NCBI RefSeq assembly: GCF_030489605.1
Contig: NZ_JAUKFY010000018.1
Span: 1-64,000, forward strand
Length of the DNA stretch: 64,000 nucleotides
Direction: 5' to 3'
From: Brevibacillus laterosporus
Lineage (GTDB): Bacteria; Bacillota; Bacilli; Brevibacillales; Brevibacillaceae
Shown here: positions 17,492-27,187 of the stretch, in pieces
Layout: each line of letters begins with the position of its first letter
Numbering within the stretch: position 1 is the first letter of the stretch
Made by a program: the position numbers and the translations under genes
The notes under the pieces: generated by a model
What the model was told of the DNA's origin: nothing
What the model saw: the letters and a program-made list of their open reading frames with translations, nothing else
Database searches by the model: none

Positions 17492-18415
17492 GTGAAGGTT
17501 TATCGCAACATAAAGGAATTAATTGGAAATACACCTATTGTTGAACTGACGCAATTTGCTTTACCAAAAGGAGTTCGTCTGTTTGCTAAATTGGAGTCCT
17601 ATAATCCAGGGGGTAGTGTAAAAGATCGTCTCGGAGTAGAATTAATACGAGATGCAGAAGAACGCGGTCTCTTGCAGCCTGGCGGGACTATTATTGAACC
17701 AACAGCAGGGAACACAGGGGTTGGTGTAGCGCTGGCCGCCGTTAATACTTCTTATCGTGTAATCTTTTGCGTACCTGAAAAATTTTCAATGGAAAAGCAA
17801 GAGCTTATGCGTGCCTTGGGGGCGGAAGTGATAAATACACCAACGGAATTAGGAATCAAGGGAGCAATAGCTAAGGCGAAGGAATTAGCCGAGAGCATTC
17901 CAGGAGCATTTGTGCCGCAGCAATTTGCCAACCCAGCAAACCCAGAGGCTCACTATAAAACAACAGGTCCTGAGATTTGGGATCAAATGGACGGCCAGGT
18001 GCACACCTTTGTGGCTGGTGCAGGGTCTGGTGGTACCTTTATGGGAGTAGCACGTTATTTAAAAGAACAGCGTGCATCGATCAGAACTGTTATAGTTGAA
18101 CCAGAGGGCTCTATCTTAAACGGAGGAGAATCCGGTCCACATAAAACAGAAGGAATTGGGATGGAGTTTATCCCAGACTTTATGGATACTTCTTATTTTG
18201 ATGCTGTATATACCGTTTTGGACGAGGAAGCCTTTTCTCTTGTAAAAGAATTAGCGCGTAAAGAAGGTATTTTGGCTGGTAGCTCAGCGGGTGCGGCTTT
18301 ACATGCGGCTCTGCAAGAAGCAGAAAAATCTGTTCCAGGAACGAATATTGTTGTACTATTTGCAGATAGTAGTGAGCGATATCTATCGAAGCAAATCTAT
18401 CAGGGGGGTCTATGA
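17492..18415 (+). CDS. mccA: O-acetylserine-dependent cystathionine beta-synthase MccA
   Basis: A 307-residue PLP enzyme of the cysteine synthase/CBS family. The PLP lysine is in NPGGSVKDR; phosphate is bound by GAGSGGTF; PTAGNTGVG is the substrate loop. EPEGSILNGG and HKTEGIGMEFIP fit MccA rather than CysK. It condenses O-acetylserine (or serine) with homocysteine to give cystathionine. It starts at GTG behind GGAGGAAG. mccB follows one base after the stop. The mtn and SAM-recycling genes found upstream in B. subtilis are absent. Confidence 0.9.
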   Translation: MKVYRNIKELIGNTPIVELTQFALPKGVRLFAKLESYNPGGSVKDRLGVELIRDAEERGLLQPGGTIIEPTAGNTGVGVALAAVNTSYRVIFCVPEKFSMEKQELMRALGAEVINTPTELGIKGAIAKAKELAESIPGAFVPQQFANPANPEAHYKTTGPEIWDQMDGQVHTFVAGAGSGGTFMGVARYLKEQRASIRTVIVEPEGSILNGGESGPHKTEGIGMEFIPDFMDTSYFDAVYTVLDEEAFSLVKELARKEGILAGSSAGAALHAALQEAEKSVPGTNIVVLFADSSERYLSKQIYQGGL

Positions 18416-18416
18416 T

Positions 18417-19550
18417 ATGAGAATGAAAACTCGATTAATACACGGTGGTATTGAGGGAGATATTCATACAGGAGCAGTATCCACACCGATTTATCAGGTG
18501 AGTACCTATAAACAAGAAGGAATTGGCGTTCATAAAGGCTATGAATATTCGCGTACAGGTAATCCGACACGCCACGCACTTGAAACCTACATGGCTGACT
18601 TAGAAGGCGGGGCACGCGGATTAGCGTTTGGTTCGGGAATGGCAGCCCTATCCACTATTCTGTCCCTGTGCAGTCAAGGTGATCATCTTGTTGTAGGAGA
18701 TGATGTCTACGGTGGTACTTATCGCGTAATTACTCGCGTTTTCTCAAAATTGGGCTTGGAGGCTACCTACGTCGATACGACTGACCTTGCTGCTGTCGAA
18801 AAAGCATTACGTCCTAATACCCGAATGATTATTATGGAAACGCCTACTAATCCACTGCTAAACGTAACAGACATAAGAGCGGTGGCCGCTATTGCGAAAT
18901 CTAAAGGGATTTTACTCGTAGTAGATAATACCTTTATGACTCCTTATTGGCAGAACCCATTGGATTTAGGTGCCGATATTGTCTTCCATAGCGCAACGAA
19001 ATATTTAGGTGGGCATAGTGACGTAGTAGCTGGTATCGTTGTTACGAAGGAAGCCGAGCTTGGTGAACAGTTGCACTTCCAGCAAAATGCCATTGGGGCG
19101 ATTTTAGGCCCTCAGGATTCATGGTTATTGCTGCGTGGAGCTAAGACTCTGGGACTCCGCATGGAGGAGCATGAAAAGAACGCAAATCAATTAGCTAAGT
19201 GGCTCCAAGAACAAGCTTCGATCAGCCGTGTGCTTTATCCAGGTCTTGCATCTCACCCGGGTCATGAGCAAATGAAGAAACAAGCGCGAGGCTTTGGCGG
19301 CATGATTTCTTTTGATGTAGGCAGCGATAAACGCGCAGAAGAAGTTTTATCTAAATTAAAGTACTTCACTCTTGCTGAATCCTTAGGAGCTGTTGAAAGC
19401 TTAATCGGATTACCTGCTCGTATGACGCATGCCTCGATTCCTGCCGAACGACGTGCAGAGCTAGGAATAACAGATGGATTGCTTCGTATCTCTGTAGGTA
19501 TTGAGGATGTAGAGGATTTAATGGAAGATCTGGAACAAGCTTTATCTTAA
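18417..19550 (+). CDS. mccB: cystathionine gamma-lyase MccB
   Basis: A 377-residue PLP enzyme of the Cys/Met metabolism family, cleaving cystathionine to cysteine, 2-oxobutyrate and ammonia. YEYSRTGNPTR and the PLP lysine in HSATKYLGGHSD are present; the C-terminus has RISVGIEDVEDL. Starts one base after mccA, with GGGGGG in mccA's last codons as ribosome site. Together the pair runs reverse transsulfuration from methionine to cysteine. A homocysteine-accepting gamma-synthase is a less likely alternative. Confidence 0.92.
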   Translation: MRMKTRLIHGGIEGDIHTGAVSTPIYQVSTYKQEGIGVHKGYEYSRTGNPTRHALETYMADLEGGARGLAFGSGMAALSTILSLCSQGDHLVVGDDVYGGTYRVITRVFSKLGLEATYVDTTDLAAVEKALRPNTRMIIMETPTNPLLNVTDIRAVAAIAKSKGILLVVDNTFMTPYWQNPLDLGADIVFHSATKYLGGHSDVVAGIVVTKEAELGEQLHFQQNAIGAILGPQDSWLLLRGAKTLGLRMEEHEKNANQLAKWLQEQASISRVLYPGLASHPGHEQMKKQARGFGGMISFDVGSDKRAEEVLSKLKYFTLAESLGAVESLIGLPARMTHASIPAERRAELGITDGLLRISVGIEDVEDLMEDLEQALS

Positions 19551-19856
19551 AAAATTATATTTGTAAGTGTAAAAGTAAGAAGCCGACCCAAACAGCGAAA
19601 TCATGTTGGGTTGGCTTTTTTACATACACAGCAAGCACTCTTACTTTGGCTAGATGCATGGCATCGTATTTGCTAGAGTAGACTCTAACAAGAGATATAC
19701 AAAAATACCTGAATGTAAATCGTACACCCTGTCATACATGCTTTTATTAACTAAGAAATGTTATTTTTTGAGAAAGATTTGAATGTTCAATCGGTATAGA
19801 CGGCTGCAAACCAAAAACAATATAATGAAGTCAAATAGGGAAGCGGAGGGGTTCAA
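19551..19856. other. 306-base intergenic region: terminator and yuzD promoter
   Basis: Holds the mccB terminator (19580-19621). Near its end, TAGACG-N18-TATAAT (TATAAT at 19821-19826) is a plausible promoter for yuzD. Nothing else is recognisable between. Confidence 0.6.
19580..19621 (+). terminator. terminator of mccAB
   Basis: AAGCCGACCCAA / TTGGGTTGGCTT twelve-base arms followed by T tract. Confidence 0.88.
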
Positions 19857-20180
19857 ATGAAAGTAGAAATCCTGGTATATGGAACGGAGCAATTATGCGC
19901 AAGCTGTGTGAATCTACCTTCAGCTAAAGAAACAGCAGTATGGCTGGAAGCGGCTGCCGGAAGAAAGTTTGTACAGGATCAATTTGTCGTACGTTACTGT
20001 GATTTCTTACATCCCGCGACAGAATCGGATCAATTATGGGCAAAAAGAATTGAAGAGGAAGATTTGTGGTACCCACTTGTCGTAATTTCCGGGGAAATTG
20101 TCGGAGAAGGAAATCCAAAGCTAAAGCAGGTGTATGATGCTTTAGAAAAAGCAGGCGTTCAACCGATCGAAAGCTTTTAG
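19857..20180 (+). CDS. yuzD: YuzD-family thioredoxin-like protein (DUF1462)
   Basis: A 107-residue protein. The N-terminal strand is followed by LCASCVNLPSAKET, giving a CxxC in the active-site position of a thioredoxin-like fold, then WYPLVVISGEIVGEG, where a cis-Pro would be expected. Function unknown, probably thiol or Fe-S related, consistent with neighbours nfu, yuzB and yutM. Start ATG follows AGCGGAGGGG. Confidence 0.87.
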   Translation: MKVEILVYGTEQLCASCVNLPSAKETAVWLEAAAGRKFVQDQFVVRYCDFLHPATESDQLWAKRIEEEDLWYPLVVISGEIVGEGNPKLKQVYDALEKAGVQPIESF

Positions 20181-20278
20181 GAAATGGAAAAAATAAGGTG
20201 TAACCTTTTTGTAAAGACTTCCTTACAGGGAAAACGTTATGATAAAGATGCAATCATAACAGAAAGAGAAGATGATGA

Positions 20279-20920
20279 ATGAAATACCATAAATGGATAG
20301 GGCTTTTAACCCTCGGCCTTTTACTTGTCGCCGGATGTAGTGATCGGTCGTTAACCAATCCCGCGTTACTATCGAATGTTAGTGCAGAGGATACAACTTT
20401 AGAGATGTCGAACCAAATACCAAATGATCCTGCAAAGCCAGAGCAGTCTGATAAACCGCAATCCATAAGTAAGTCCTCGCCTATTGTGAAACAAGAAGGT
20501 ATCGGAAAACAATGGGAAAAAAATATAATGCCAATCGATCCTGGTAAAGTTATTGGAATGACAGTACAGCAATTATTTGCAGAAAAAGGTGAAGGGAAAA
20601 AGGAATATGGTTATAATGCGGATGGAAAATTCCTATCGGCTATTGAATACAAGGAAACGTGGTTTCAATGGAAGGAGCCAGCGAGAGCTCAATATATTAT
20701 CAATAATAACAAAGTAATGCAAATTACCTTAACCTATGAGAAAAGTACAAAGGTGCATGATCTAATTAAACAGATATCTAGTCTCTTAGGTGAGGGGGAA
20801 CAACGTAAAGAAATTGGTGCTCCTTCCTCGTACTCTGCGCATTGGAAAACCGAAACGGCAACATTTGACCTACAGTATTTTGACACCTATACGGAGATTT
20901 ACATCTTTCCTGCTCGTTAA
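20279..20920 (+). CDS. uncharacterised lipoprotein
   Basis: A 213-residue lipoprotein. Signal residues 1-20 end in lipobox VAGC. A Ser/Pro/Asn-rich linker runs to about residue 85, then comes a globular alpha/beta domain (IGMTVQQLFAEKGEGKKEYGYNADG-type beginning, KVMQITLTYEKSTKVHDLIKQ region). No family recognised with confidence. The fold with repeated short beta strands could resemble small DUF4309-type domains, but this is only an impression. Followed by its own terminator. Confidence 0.75.
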   Translation: MKYHKWIGLLTLGLLLVAGCSDRSLTNPALLSNVSAEDTTLEMSNQIPNDPAKPEQSDKPQSISKSSPIVKQEGIGKQWEKNIMPIDPGKVIGMTVQQLFAEKGEGKKEYGYNADGKFLSAIEYKETWFQWKEPARAQYIINNNKVMQITLTYEKSTKVHDLIKQISSLLGEGEQRKEIGAPSSYSAHWKTETATFDLQYFDTYTEIYIFPAR

Positions 20921-20945
20921 AGAATTGTTAAATGAATGAACACCA

Positions 20946-20993
20946 GAAAACCTGCCTTGCCCGTCTGCTTTTGGGAACAAAGGTAGGTTTTTT
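20946..20993 (+). terminator. terminator of the lipoprotein gene
   Basis: AAAACCTGCCTT / AAGGTAGGTTTTTT hairpin. Confidence 0.85.
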
Positions 20994-21105
20994 GTATTTA
21001 CGTGCTTTTGCTAGTGGACAAAATCGTGTTACGTTTCAATTCACTTCAGTGCTGGCCTATTCATAATCTGAAGATAGCAAGGATAAGCAAGGATAAAAAA
21101 GGTGG

Positions 21106-22209
21106 ATGAGAATGGCTAATAAAAAACTGATTGGAATTTTAACAAGCAGAGAAAAAGCGACGTTTAAGGAACCTAAATACTTTCGGAATTTGATCCATCA
21201 GGGGGAAAAGCTAGGAGCATCAGTATTTCTATTTTCGCATCGTGATGTATTGGTCAAAAAGCGACGAGTCAGGGGATATGTACCGGGTAAACATGGTGGC
21301 TGGAGAAGCAAATGGTTTAGATGGCCAGACGTAGTCATAGATCGCTGCCGAACTAGACAACCAGGATACTTACCCTTTCGCCGTAAGCAGCATTTTTTAT
21401 ATGCAAATAGCATTTTCTCTAACAAATGGAATATAACGAAATATCTATGGACAGACAAAACCATGAGAAAATGGATGCCGCGAACTGAAATTTATTCAGA
21501 AGAGGCCTTGCAGGACTACGTAGAGAATTATTCGATTGTTTATGTAAAACCCGGTAACGGAACAGGTGGCCGCAGCGTTCTTAAAATTTCTAAGGTAAAC
21601 GGTGGTTTTTTACTGGTTGGAAGGAATAGGAATTTGCAGCGTAAAACATGGCAGGTAGCATCTAGAGATGCTTTGCTAGAGCGGGTCAATCTGTGGGTGG
21701 GTCAGGAGCGAATTCGTAACGGTTATTTTATGGTTCAACAAGGTCTAGATTTAGAATTACTGCCCAACAGGCCAAGTGATACACGCTTATTGATTCAGAA
21801 AAACCAACAGGGACAATGGAGTATTACGGGTTTAGGAGTAAGGGTTGGATTGTTGAACAGCGCTACCTCGAATCTGCATAACGGTGGCAAGGCCACTGAC
21901 TTTACCAGCTTCATGAACAACAGATTTGGTGAAGATAAAAGTAGAAAAATTTTACAGGAGTGTCATGAATTAGCTTATTATACCGTTCAGAAATTAGAGG
22001 AAAAGTATGGTCGAATGTTAGAACTTGGTTTGGATATCGGGATAGATACGGCAGGGCAAATTTGGCTAATAGAGGTGAATCCAAAACCGGGCCGTGATAT
22101 CTTTTTAGGAATGGGAAAAGCTAAGCTGTATAAGAAAGCAGTCCGTAATCCTTTAGCCTATGCCATGTGGCTTGTTGACACGGAGAAAAAAATTTTAAGA
22201 AATAAGTAA
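21106..22209 (+). CDS. YheC/YheD-type ATP-grasp protein
   Basis: A 367-residue protein of the YheC/D endospore coat-associated group. N-terminal residues carry the family's GILTSREKATFKEPKYF-like opening. The ATP-grasp domain shows VYVKPGNGTGGRSV (nucleotide loop), DLELLPNRPSDTRLLIQ and LGLDIGIDTAGQIWLIEVNPKPG (metal-binding ENxKP). Probably makes or modifies a spore-surface polymer or peptide; substrate unknown. Two closely spaced ATGs are possible; the first has AAGGTGG at good distance. Confidence 0.85.
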   Translation: MRMANKKLIGILTSREKATFKEPKYFRNLIHQGEKLGASVFLFSHRDVLVKKRRVRGYVPGKHGGWRSKWFRWPDVVIDRCRTRQPGYLPFRRKQHFLYANSIFSNKWNITKYLWTDKTMRKWMPRTEIYSEEALQDYVENYSIVYVKPGNGTGGRSVLKISKVNGGFLLVGRNRNLQRKTWQVASRDALLERVNLWVGQERIRNGYFMVQQGLDLELLPNRPSDTRLLIQKNQQGQWSITGLGVRVGLLNSATSNLHNGGKATDFTSFMNNRFGEDKSRKILQECHELAYYTVQKLEEKYGRMLELGLDIGIDTAGQIWLIEVNPKPGRDIFLGMGKAKLYKKAVRNPLAYAMWLVDTEKKILRNK

Positions 22210-22291
22210 GTAAGAAATACGTTACTGGAAGCAAAACCAACCTAGAAGCCAGAATGCAAAGGAACGGAATAACTGTTCAAGGAGCCAAGTT

Positions 22292-22340
22292 AGCTACAGG
22301 AGTCTACTTATTGTGAGAACAGTAGGTGGCATCTGTAGCT
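22292..22340 (+). terminator. hairpin after the YheC/D gene
   Basis: AGCTACAG / CTGTAGCT outer arms and CTACT / AGTAG inner arms, then TTTGTTTAAG. The T tract is short, so it may be a weak terminator or a structured RNA end. Confidence 0.55.
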
Positions 22341-22525
22341 TTGTTTAAGTTGTAAAGATGACAGAGATAGCAAAAATCTTGTCTGCTAAATAAATAGGCA
22401 TAAGGATAAAATATTACTAAAAGAAACATTGTGTCGGAATATATACGTGGTGGATAATATATCATTTACTTATAAAAATACAGGAAGAAAAACCCGTTTT
22501 TTTGGGGCATAAGGCAGGAATTAAT

Positions 22526-22588
22526 ATGAAAAAAGTCGAATACCAAAGTGCTATTGATGCGATCTTTACTAGCCTTCAGCATGTATAA
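22526..22588 (+). CDS. possible 20-residue peptide
   Basis: ATG behind AGGCAGGAA, twenty codons, TAA stop. Sequence MKKVEYQSAIDAIFTSLQHV is amphipathic and codes without odd codons. No family known and the short length allows chance. Confidence 0.2.
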   Translation: MKKVEYQSAIDAIFTSLQHV

Positions 22589-22699
22589 AGCAAGTCTACT
22601 CTAGATTAAACAGATAGTTTGAATGGTAATGAGGAGTATTTGAGTGGATAGAATAACATCCACATTCGTAGGAAAAGGTGTAAGGGTAGGAGGTAGCTC

Positions 22700-25600
22700 A
22701 TGTCTGACAGAGATTTTTATTCCCCGCAACAATTGAGGAACAACGAGCGTCTTCACACCATTGGAGAGCAGGAGAGTCAAATTGCTAATTTACAAAGAAG
22801 TATAGCTCAAATGGAAAATAAACTACAGGAACTAACACAGCAGCATAAAAGAATCTTTGAAAAACTGCAAACTCAAATCTTTGCAGGTAAACGACAAGAG
22901 GATGGTTCTTTTGTTCTCACCTTTTCGGAAGGTAAAGTTGCAGAGGATTTAGGAGTTACAACAAGGGATGTAGAGGGGAAAACGATTACCGAAATTTTTC
23001 GTCCTGATATAGCTTCCTTTGTTCAGCAAAAATTCGAAGAAGCATTCTCCGGATGCTGTGTGTGGTTTGAATTTGAGCAGAATAGACGCTTTTATATTAC
23101 GCAAATCTCCCCCCTTTTGGAAGGCGATAAAGTAACCGAGATTGTCGGTACAGTGTTAGATATTACGCAGTCAAAGCGTGCGGAGCAGAAAAAGAAACTG
23201 TATGCACAAAAATGTAAAACCAGTTTGTCGATTCTGCCTCACGTCCTGTTTTCCTTTGAAAAACGAGAAGATAACCAAATTACCGTTACATTATTTGAGG
23301 GGGCACTTACTAAGCGTTTTGGAGTGGGCATAAAAGAGGGGTCCCTTGAAGATGTAATGCTACCGAACATGGTAAAAATAATGAAAAGTCATGTAGAGCG
23401 CGCCTTTTTGCAAGAAACAGTTGATTTTCAGGTTTCACTTGATAACAGGCTGTATCATGGACATATGAAACCAGTAATCATTCAGAATTGTGATACAAAC
23501 AATCCAAAAGTGACAGAAATTGTTGGTTTTTTAACCGATGTAACTGAACAAAAACAAGTCGAAGAAATGCTGCACGTAGTGACCCAAGGGATTACGAATA
23601 AGATGGGGGAAGAGTTTTTTCATTATCTAAGTCGCTCATTGGTGGATGCTTTGGAAGTGGATTACGCATTTATTGCAGCATTACATAAGGGTAAACCAGG
23701 TCGTGCAGTTACGATATCCATAAGAGGTAAGCAAGCTTATTTAGAGAACATCGAGTACGATATTGCTCATTCTCCTACTGAAGAGGTGATCAGATCTGGA
23801 AAAATCTGTGTGAAAGAAGGCGTGCAGCAGATATATCCCCTCGATCAATCTCTTCGTTTCTTTCAAGTGGAAGCCCAAATGGGACAGCTTTTATATGACT
23901 CTAATGGCAGGCCGATGGGGGTTCTTGCCGTTATGAGCCGCAAGCCAATCACCAATCCAGGATTAATTGATTCCATGTTACATTTATTTGCGTCCAGAGC
24001 TTCTGCTGAGCTAGAACGCAAATTGGCAGAAGAGCAGCTCATTAAAAATAATGCTATATTGCGAGCGACACACGAATCGATGATGGACGGCATGCTAATT
24101 GTTAATGAATGGGATCAAATCGTACATTACAATCGAAAATGCAGGGAAATGTGGAAGATACCTGAAAATGTGGAGCAACAAAACAATGCCAATCATTGGC
24201 TTATGTACATGTTGTCGCAAATTAAGAATAATCATCAGGCAACAGCCCTTTTTGATCTTACCCAAGTGAACAAGCCGCAATCTGACACAGTAGAAATAAG
24301 CTTTCATGATGGACGAGTCTACGAGGTCTACTCGGGACCGATCGATTCATCTCAGCAGCATTATTACGGGAGAATTTGGATATTCAAGGATTTAACAGAT
24401 CGGAAAAAACACGAAGAGATGATGAGCCAAAAACTTTTTTATGATTCGCTGACAGGGTTGCCAAATCGGGTATTGTTTGATGATCGTCTACTCCTAGCTA
24501 TTTCTCAGGCAAAGCGGACGGAGAGTATGCTGGCTGTAGTCATTTTAGATTTGGATTGCTTTAAGGTATTTAATGATACATTGGGGCATGCAGCAGGAGA
24601 TCGTCTATTGCAATTAGTCGCAGCTCGTTTGGCTGATCATATGCGTGAGGGTGATACCGTTTGCCGCTTGGTAGGAGACGAGTTCCAATTCATTTTCCCG
24701 GATATATCTAGCCTTCAGGATGTGGCTCAACTCTCACAAGAGCTACTAGATAAGATTGCGCTTCCTTTTGAGATGGAAGGTCAAAGTTTAACAATGACTT
24801 GCAGCATTGGCATTAGCTTGTATCCAAATGACGGAACTACACAGCTAGAATTAGTGAAAAATGCTAAGGCAGCTTTATACCGATCAAAAGAAAAGGGCGG
24901 AAATATTTATCAATTGTATACGCCTGCTATGACGCAAAGTGCTTTTCAGAAGCTCACTCTTATGCAGGATTTACGACATGCAATCGATCGTAATGAGCTT
25001 TTTTTACAATACCAGCCCCGTTTTGATCTAAGCTCAGGAGAGTTAATTGGGATGGAGGCATTGGTGCGATGGCAGCATCCTAAGCTAGGATTGATCTCAC
25101 CAGGTGATTTTATTCCATTAGCCGAAGAGATGGGGTTCATCGTCACGTTGGATGAATATGTTCTCAAAGCAGCATGTATTCAGAATAAAAAATGGCAACA
25201 AGCTGGATTAAAGCCAGTACGCGTAGCTGTTAACATTTCTCCTGTTGAGTTTCAACAGCGTAACCTCGTTGCAACCATCGCCAAAGTTTTGCAAGAAACC
25301 AATCTTGCTCCGGAATATTTAGAGGTGGAGATTACAGAGGGTGTTACTATGCATAAGGTAGAGACAGCCATTACTACCTTGCATGAGCTTAAGGAATTAG
25401 GCATTCATTTATCTATTGATGATTTTGGGACGGGGTATTCCTCCCTTAGCTATCTGAAAAAATTTCCGGTGGATACTCTTAAAATAGATCGTTCCTTTAT
25501 TCGTGATATTACAGTTGATCCTGATGATGCAGAGATCGTTTCCTATATCATTGCATTAGCTAGGAGTTTAAAGCTGAATGTAATTGCAGAAGGAGTAGAG

Positions 25601-25720
25601 ACAGAAGAACAGAAGAGCTTTTTAACGGAAAAGCAATGCTATGAGATGCAGGGATTTTATTTTAGCCCTCCGCTTCATACAAATGAATTTGCTAACTTAT
25701 TAGAGAACCTAAGCAAGTAA
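22700..25720 (+). CDS. PAS-PAS-GAF-PAS-GGDEF-EAL protein (probable c-di-GMP phosphodiesterase)
   Basis: A 1006-residue soluble signalling protein. A short coiled coil (about 20-55) is followed by two PAS-like domains (about 57-155 and 170-280), a GAF domain (about 290-440), a third PAS (450-570), GGDEF (580-740) and EAL (755-1005). The GGDEF signature reads VGDEF, so cyclase activity is doubtful. The EAL residues are intact: GMEALVRW, NISPVEF, EITEGV, DDFGTGYSS, KIDRSF and AEGVE. It probably degrades c-di-GMP, with GGDEF as a GTP-sensing regulatory domain. Cytoplasmic; AGGAGGT ribosome site. Confidence 0.88.
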   Translation: MSDRDFYSPQQLRNNERLHTIGEQESQIANLQRSIAQMENKLQELTQQHKRIFEKLQTQIFAGKRQEDGSFVLTFSEGKVAEDLGVTTRDVEGKTITEIFRPDIASFVQQKFEEAFSGCCVWFEFEQNRRFYITQISPLLEGDKVTEIVGTVLDITQSKRAEQKKKLYAQKCKTSLSILPHVLFSFEKREDNQITVTLFEGALTKRFGVGIKEGSLEDVMLPNMVKIMKSHVERAFLQETVDFQVSLDNRLYHGHMKPVIIQNCDTNNPKVTEIVGFLTDVTEQKQVEEMLHVVTQGITNKMGEEFFHYLSRSLVDALEVDYAFIAALHKGKPGRAVTISIRGKQAYLENIEYDIAHSPTEEVIRSGKICVKEGVQQIYPLDQSLRFFQVEAQMGQLLYDSNGRPMGVLAVMSRKPITNPGLIDSMLHLFASRASAELERKLAEEQLIKNNAILRATHESMMDGMLIVNEWDQIVHYNRKCREMWKIPENVEQQNNANHWLMYMLSQIKNNHQATALFDLTQVNKPQSDTVEISFHDGRVYEVYSGPIDSSQQHYYGRIWIFKDLTDRKKHEEMMSQKLFYDSLTGLPNRVLFDDRLLLAISQAKRTESMLAVVILDLDCFKVFNDTLGHAAGDRLLQLVAARLADHMREGDTVCRLVGDEFQFIFPDISSLQDVAQLSQELLDKIALPFEMEGQSLTMTCSIGISLYPNDGTTQLELVKNAKAALYRSKEKGGNIYQLYTPAMTQSAFQKLTLMQDLRHAIDRNELFLQYQPRFDLSSGELIGMEALVRWQHPKLGLISPGDFIPLAEEMGFIVTLDEYVLKAACIQNKKWQQAGLKPVRVAVNISPVEFQQRNLVATIAKVLQETNLAPEYLEVEITEGVTMHKVETAITTLHELKELGIHLSIDDFGTGYSSLSYLKKFPVDTLKIDRSFIRDITVDPDDAEIVSYIIALARSLKLNVIAEGVETEEQKSFLTEKQCYEMQGFYFSPPLHTNEFANLLENLSK

Positions 25721-25740
25721 CAAGGCAGATCATCATAGAC

Positions 25741-25775
25741 AAAAAACCCGGTATATCATCCGGGTTTTCTTTTTC
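25741..25775 (+). terminator. terminator of the GGDEF/EAL gene
   Basis: AAAACCCGG / CCGGGTTTT stem, eight-base loop, T-rich tail. Confidence 0.88.
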
Positions 25776-25926
25776 ACTTTTTCTAGATGCAAATTGCCGA
25801 TTTAATATATGTAATAGTGTAAATGTTTTGATATTATAGGATGGAGTGAAATGCTGAGAAGAGAAATAAACAACCGCTCCTTCAAAAAGTCAGAACGGTC
25901 GTTGTATCAAAATTCATTCAATTAAG

Positions 25927-26994
25927 TTAACCTAAATGGTTTTTATACATCCAAAGGACACCGCTTTTCATTACACGCGGCATTTGACCTACAAGCGACA
26001 TTTTGCCCATTACGCCAAAACCTTCTTTTTTGCCAAGAGAGCCTAGTGTTCCTTTAAGCTTAATAGCGGGCATTACGCTAGGATAACCCTCGCCCTTGAT
26101 CTCACGTTTTAATACCATGGCGATTTGCTCACCTTGCATCTCAGCAAGCTGGGCGCTTGGGGCATAAGGTAAGCTGGCGCTGTCACCCACGACGTACACA
26201 TTGGTATAATCAGGTATCTGATGATAAGGGTTGAGGATTGCCCGTCCGCTGTTATCATGCTCAATCGGCAGATTACGTACAATGCGATTTGCTTGAATAC
26301 CTGCTGTCCAGACGATAACATTGCTCTCTATAGGTTGATTGTTGTTATAAACCACACCATCCTCAACACAGGTTACATTAGCCATATTAATGAGTTCAAC
26401 GCCATTTTTAATAAACCATTCAGAAGCATAATCCTGCAATTTTTTCGGAAAAGGGCTTAAAATGCTTGGCCCGCGATCCAATAAACGAATGGTCAGATCC
26501 GGACGGCTCTCACGTAATTCAGCAGCAATTTCTACACCGCTTAAACCACCGCCGACAACAGTAACTGAACCATAAGGGTTAATATTATTGATCGCTGCAT
26601 AAGCGCGACGAGTAGAGCCCAATGTTTGAATAGAGTGTGTGTATAGATCGGCTCCCGGAATATTATGATAACGATCCTCACAGCCCAATCCAAGAATGAG
26701 CCAATCGTATTCTAATTCTTCTTCATTTTCAAAATGGATCAAGCGCTCAGTTAGGTTGATGTCAATAACTTCTCCGTGTTTAATCTGTAAGCGTGGGTCG
26801 CTTGGAAAGGGCACTCGTACTTTACTTTCTGGTTCTGTTCCGGCTGCTAACGCGTAGTATTCGGTTTTTAAACCGTGAAAAGGCATACGATCTACTAGCG
26901 TTACCGAAACGTCTGCCGGCAAGTCAGGGGTAAGTATGTGTTCGATGATGCGTAGGCCCCCATAGCCACCACCTAAGATAACTAGTCGTCTCAT
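25927..26994 (-). CDS. yutJ: NADH dehydrogenase-like flavoprotein YutJ
   Basis: A 355-residue FAD-dependent type-II NADH dehydrogenase relative. The FAD motif is LVILGGGYGGLRI at the N-terminus; a second dinucleotide motif VTVVGGGLSGVEIAAEL is near residue 160; VYVVGDSASLPYAP binds FAD ribityl. The C-terminus has the WMYKNHLG end expected of monotopic NDH-2. I chose the ATG at 26994 (FAD motif at residue 4, AAAGGAT upstream) over an ATG 63 bases earlier. Family relatives often act as membrane NADH:quinone oxidoreductases; the substrate of YutJ itself is not established. Confidence 0.87.
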   Translation of the reverse strand: MRRLVILGGGYGGLRIIEHILTPDLPADVSVTLVDRMPFHGLKTEYYALAAGTEPESKVRVPFPSDPRLQIKHGEVIDINLTERLIHFENEEELEYDWLILGLGCEDRYHNIPGADLYTHSIQTLGSTRRAYAAINNINPYGSVTVVGGGLSGVEIAAELRESRPDLTIRLLDRGPSILSPFPKKLQDYASEWFIKNGVELINMANVTCVEDGVVYNNNQPIESNVIVWTAGIQANRIVRNLPIEHDNSGRAILNPYHQIPDYTNVYVVGDSASLPYAPSAQLAEMQGEQIAMVLKREIKGEGYPSVMPAIKLKGTLGSLGKKEGFGVMGKMSLVGQMPRVMKSGVLWMYKNHLG

Positions 26995-27187
26995 AGGAAG
27001 TCTTATCCTTTCTATGCCATATTTAAAACGGTTCCATTTCAGACAATGGAAGTGCAACAGAAACTTTTAAACGCATAAGGAAAATGATATAATTTGAAGT
27101 CGTCCCCAATCATTATAACTCTACCGTCTGATTAGGTCGAGTTCCAATATTCACATAACTGCAATAATTTTTGAATAGGAGGGGCCC

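Larger units (their letters stand above)
22210..22699. other. 490-base intergenic region with hairpin and 20-codon ORF
   Basis: A long imperfect hairpin (22292-22340) follows the YheC/D gene. A 20-codon ORF at 22526-22588 has an AGGAA ribosome site and starts MKKVEYQSAIDA. Near the end the ribosome site AGGAGGT precedes the GGDEF/EAL gene. No other gene is seen. Confidence 0.5.
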
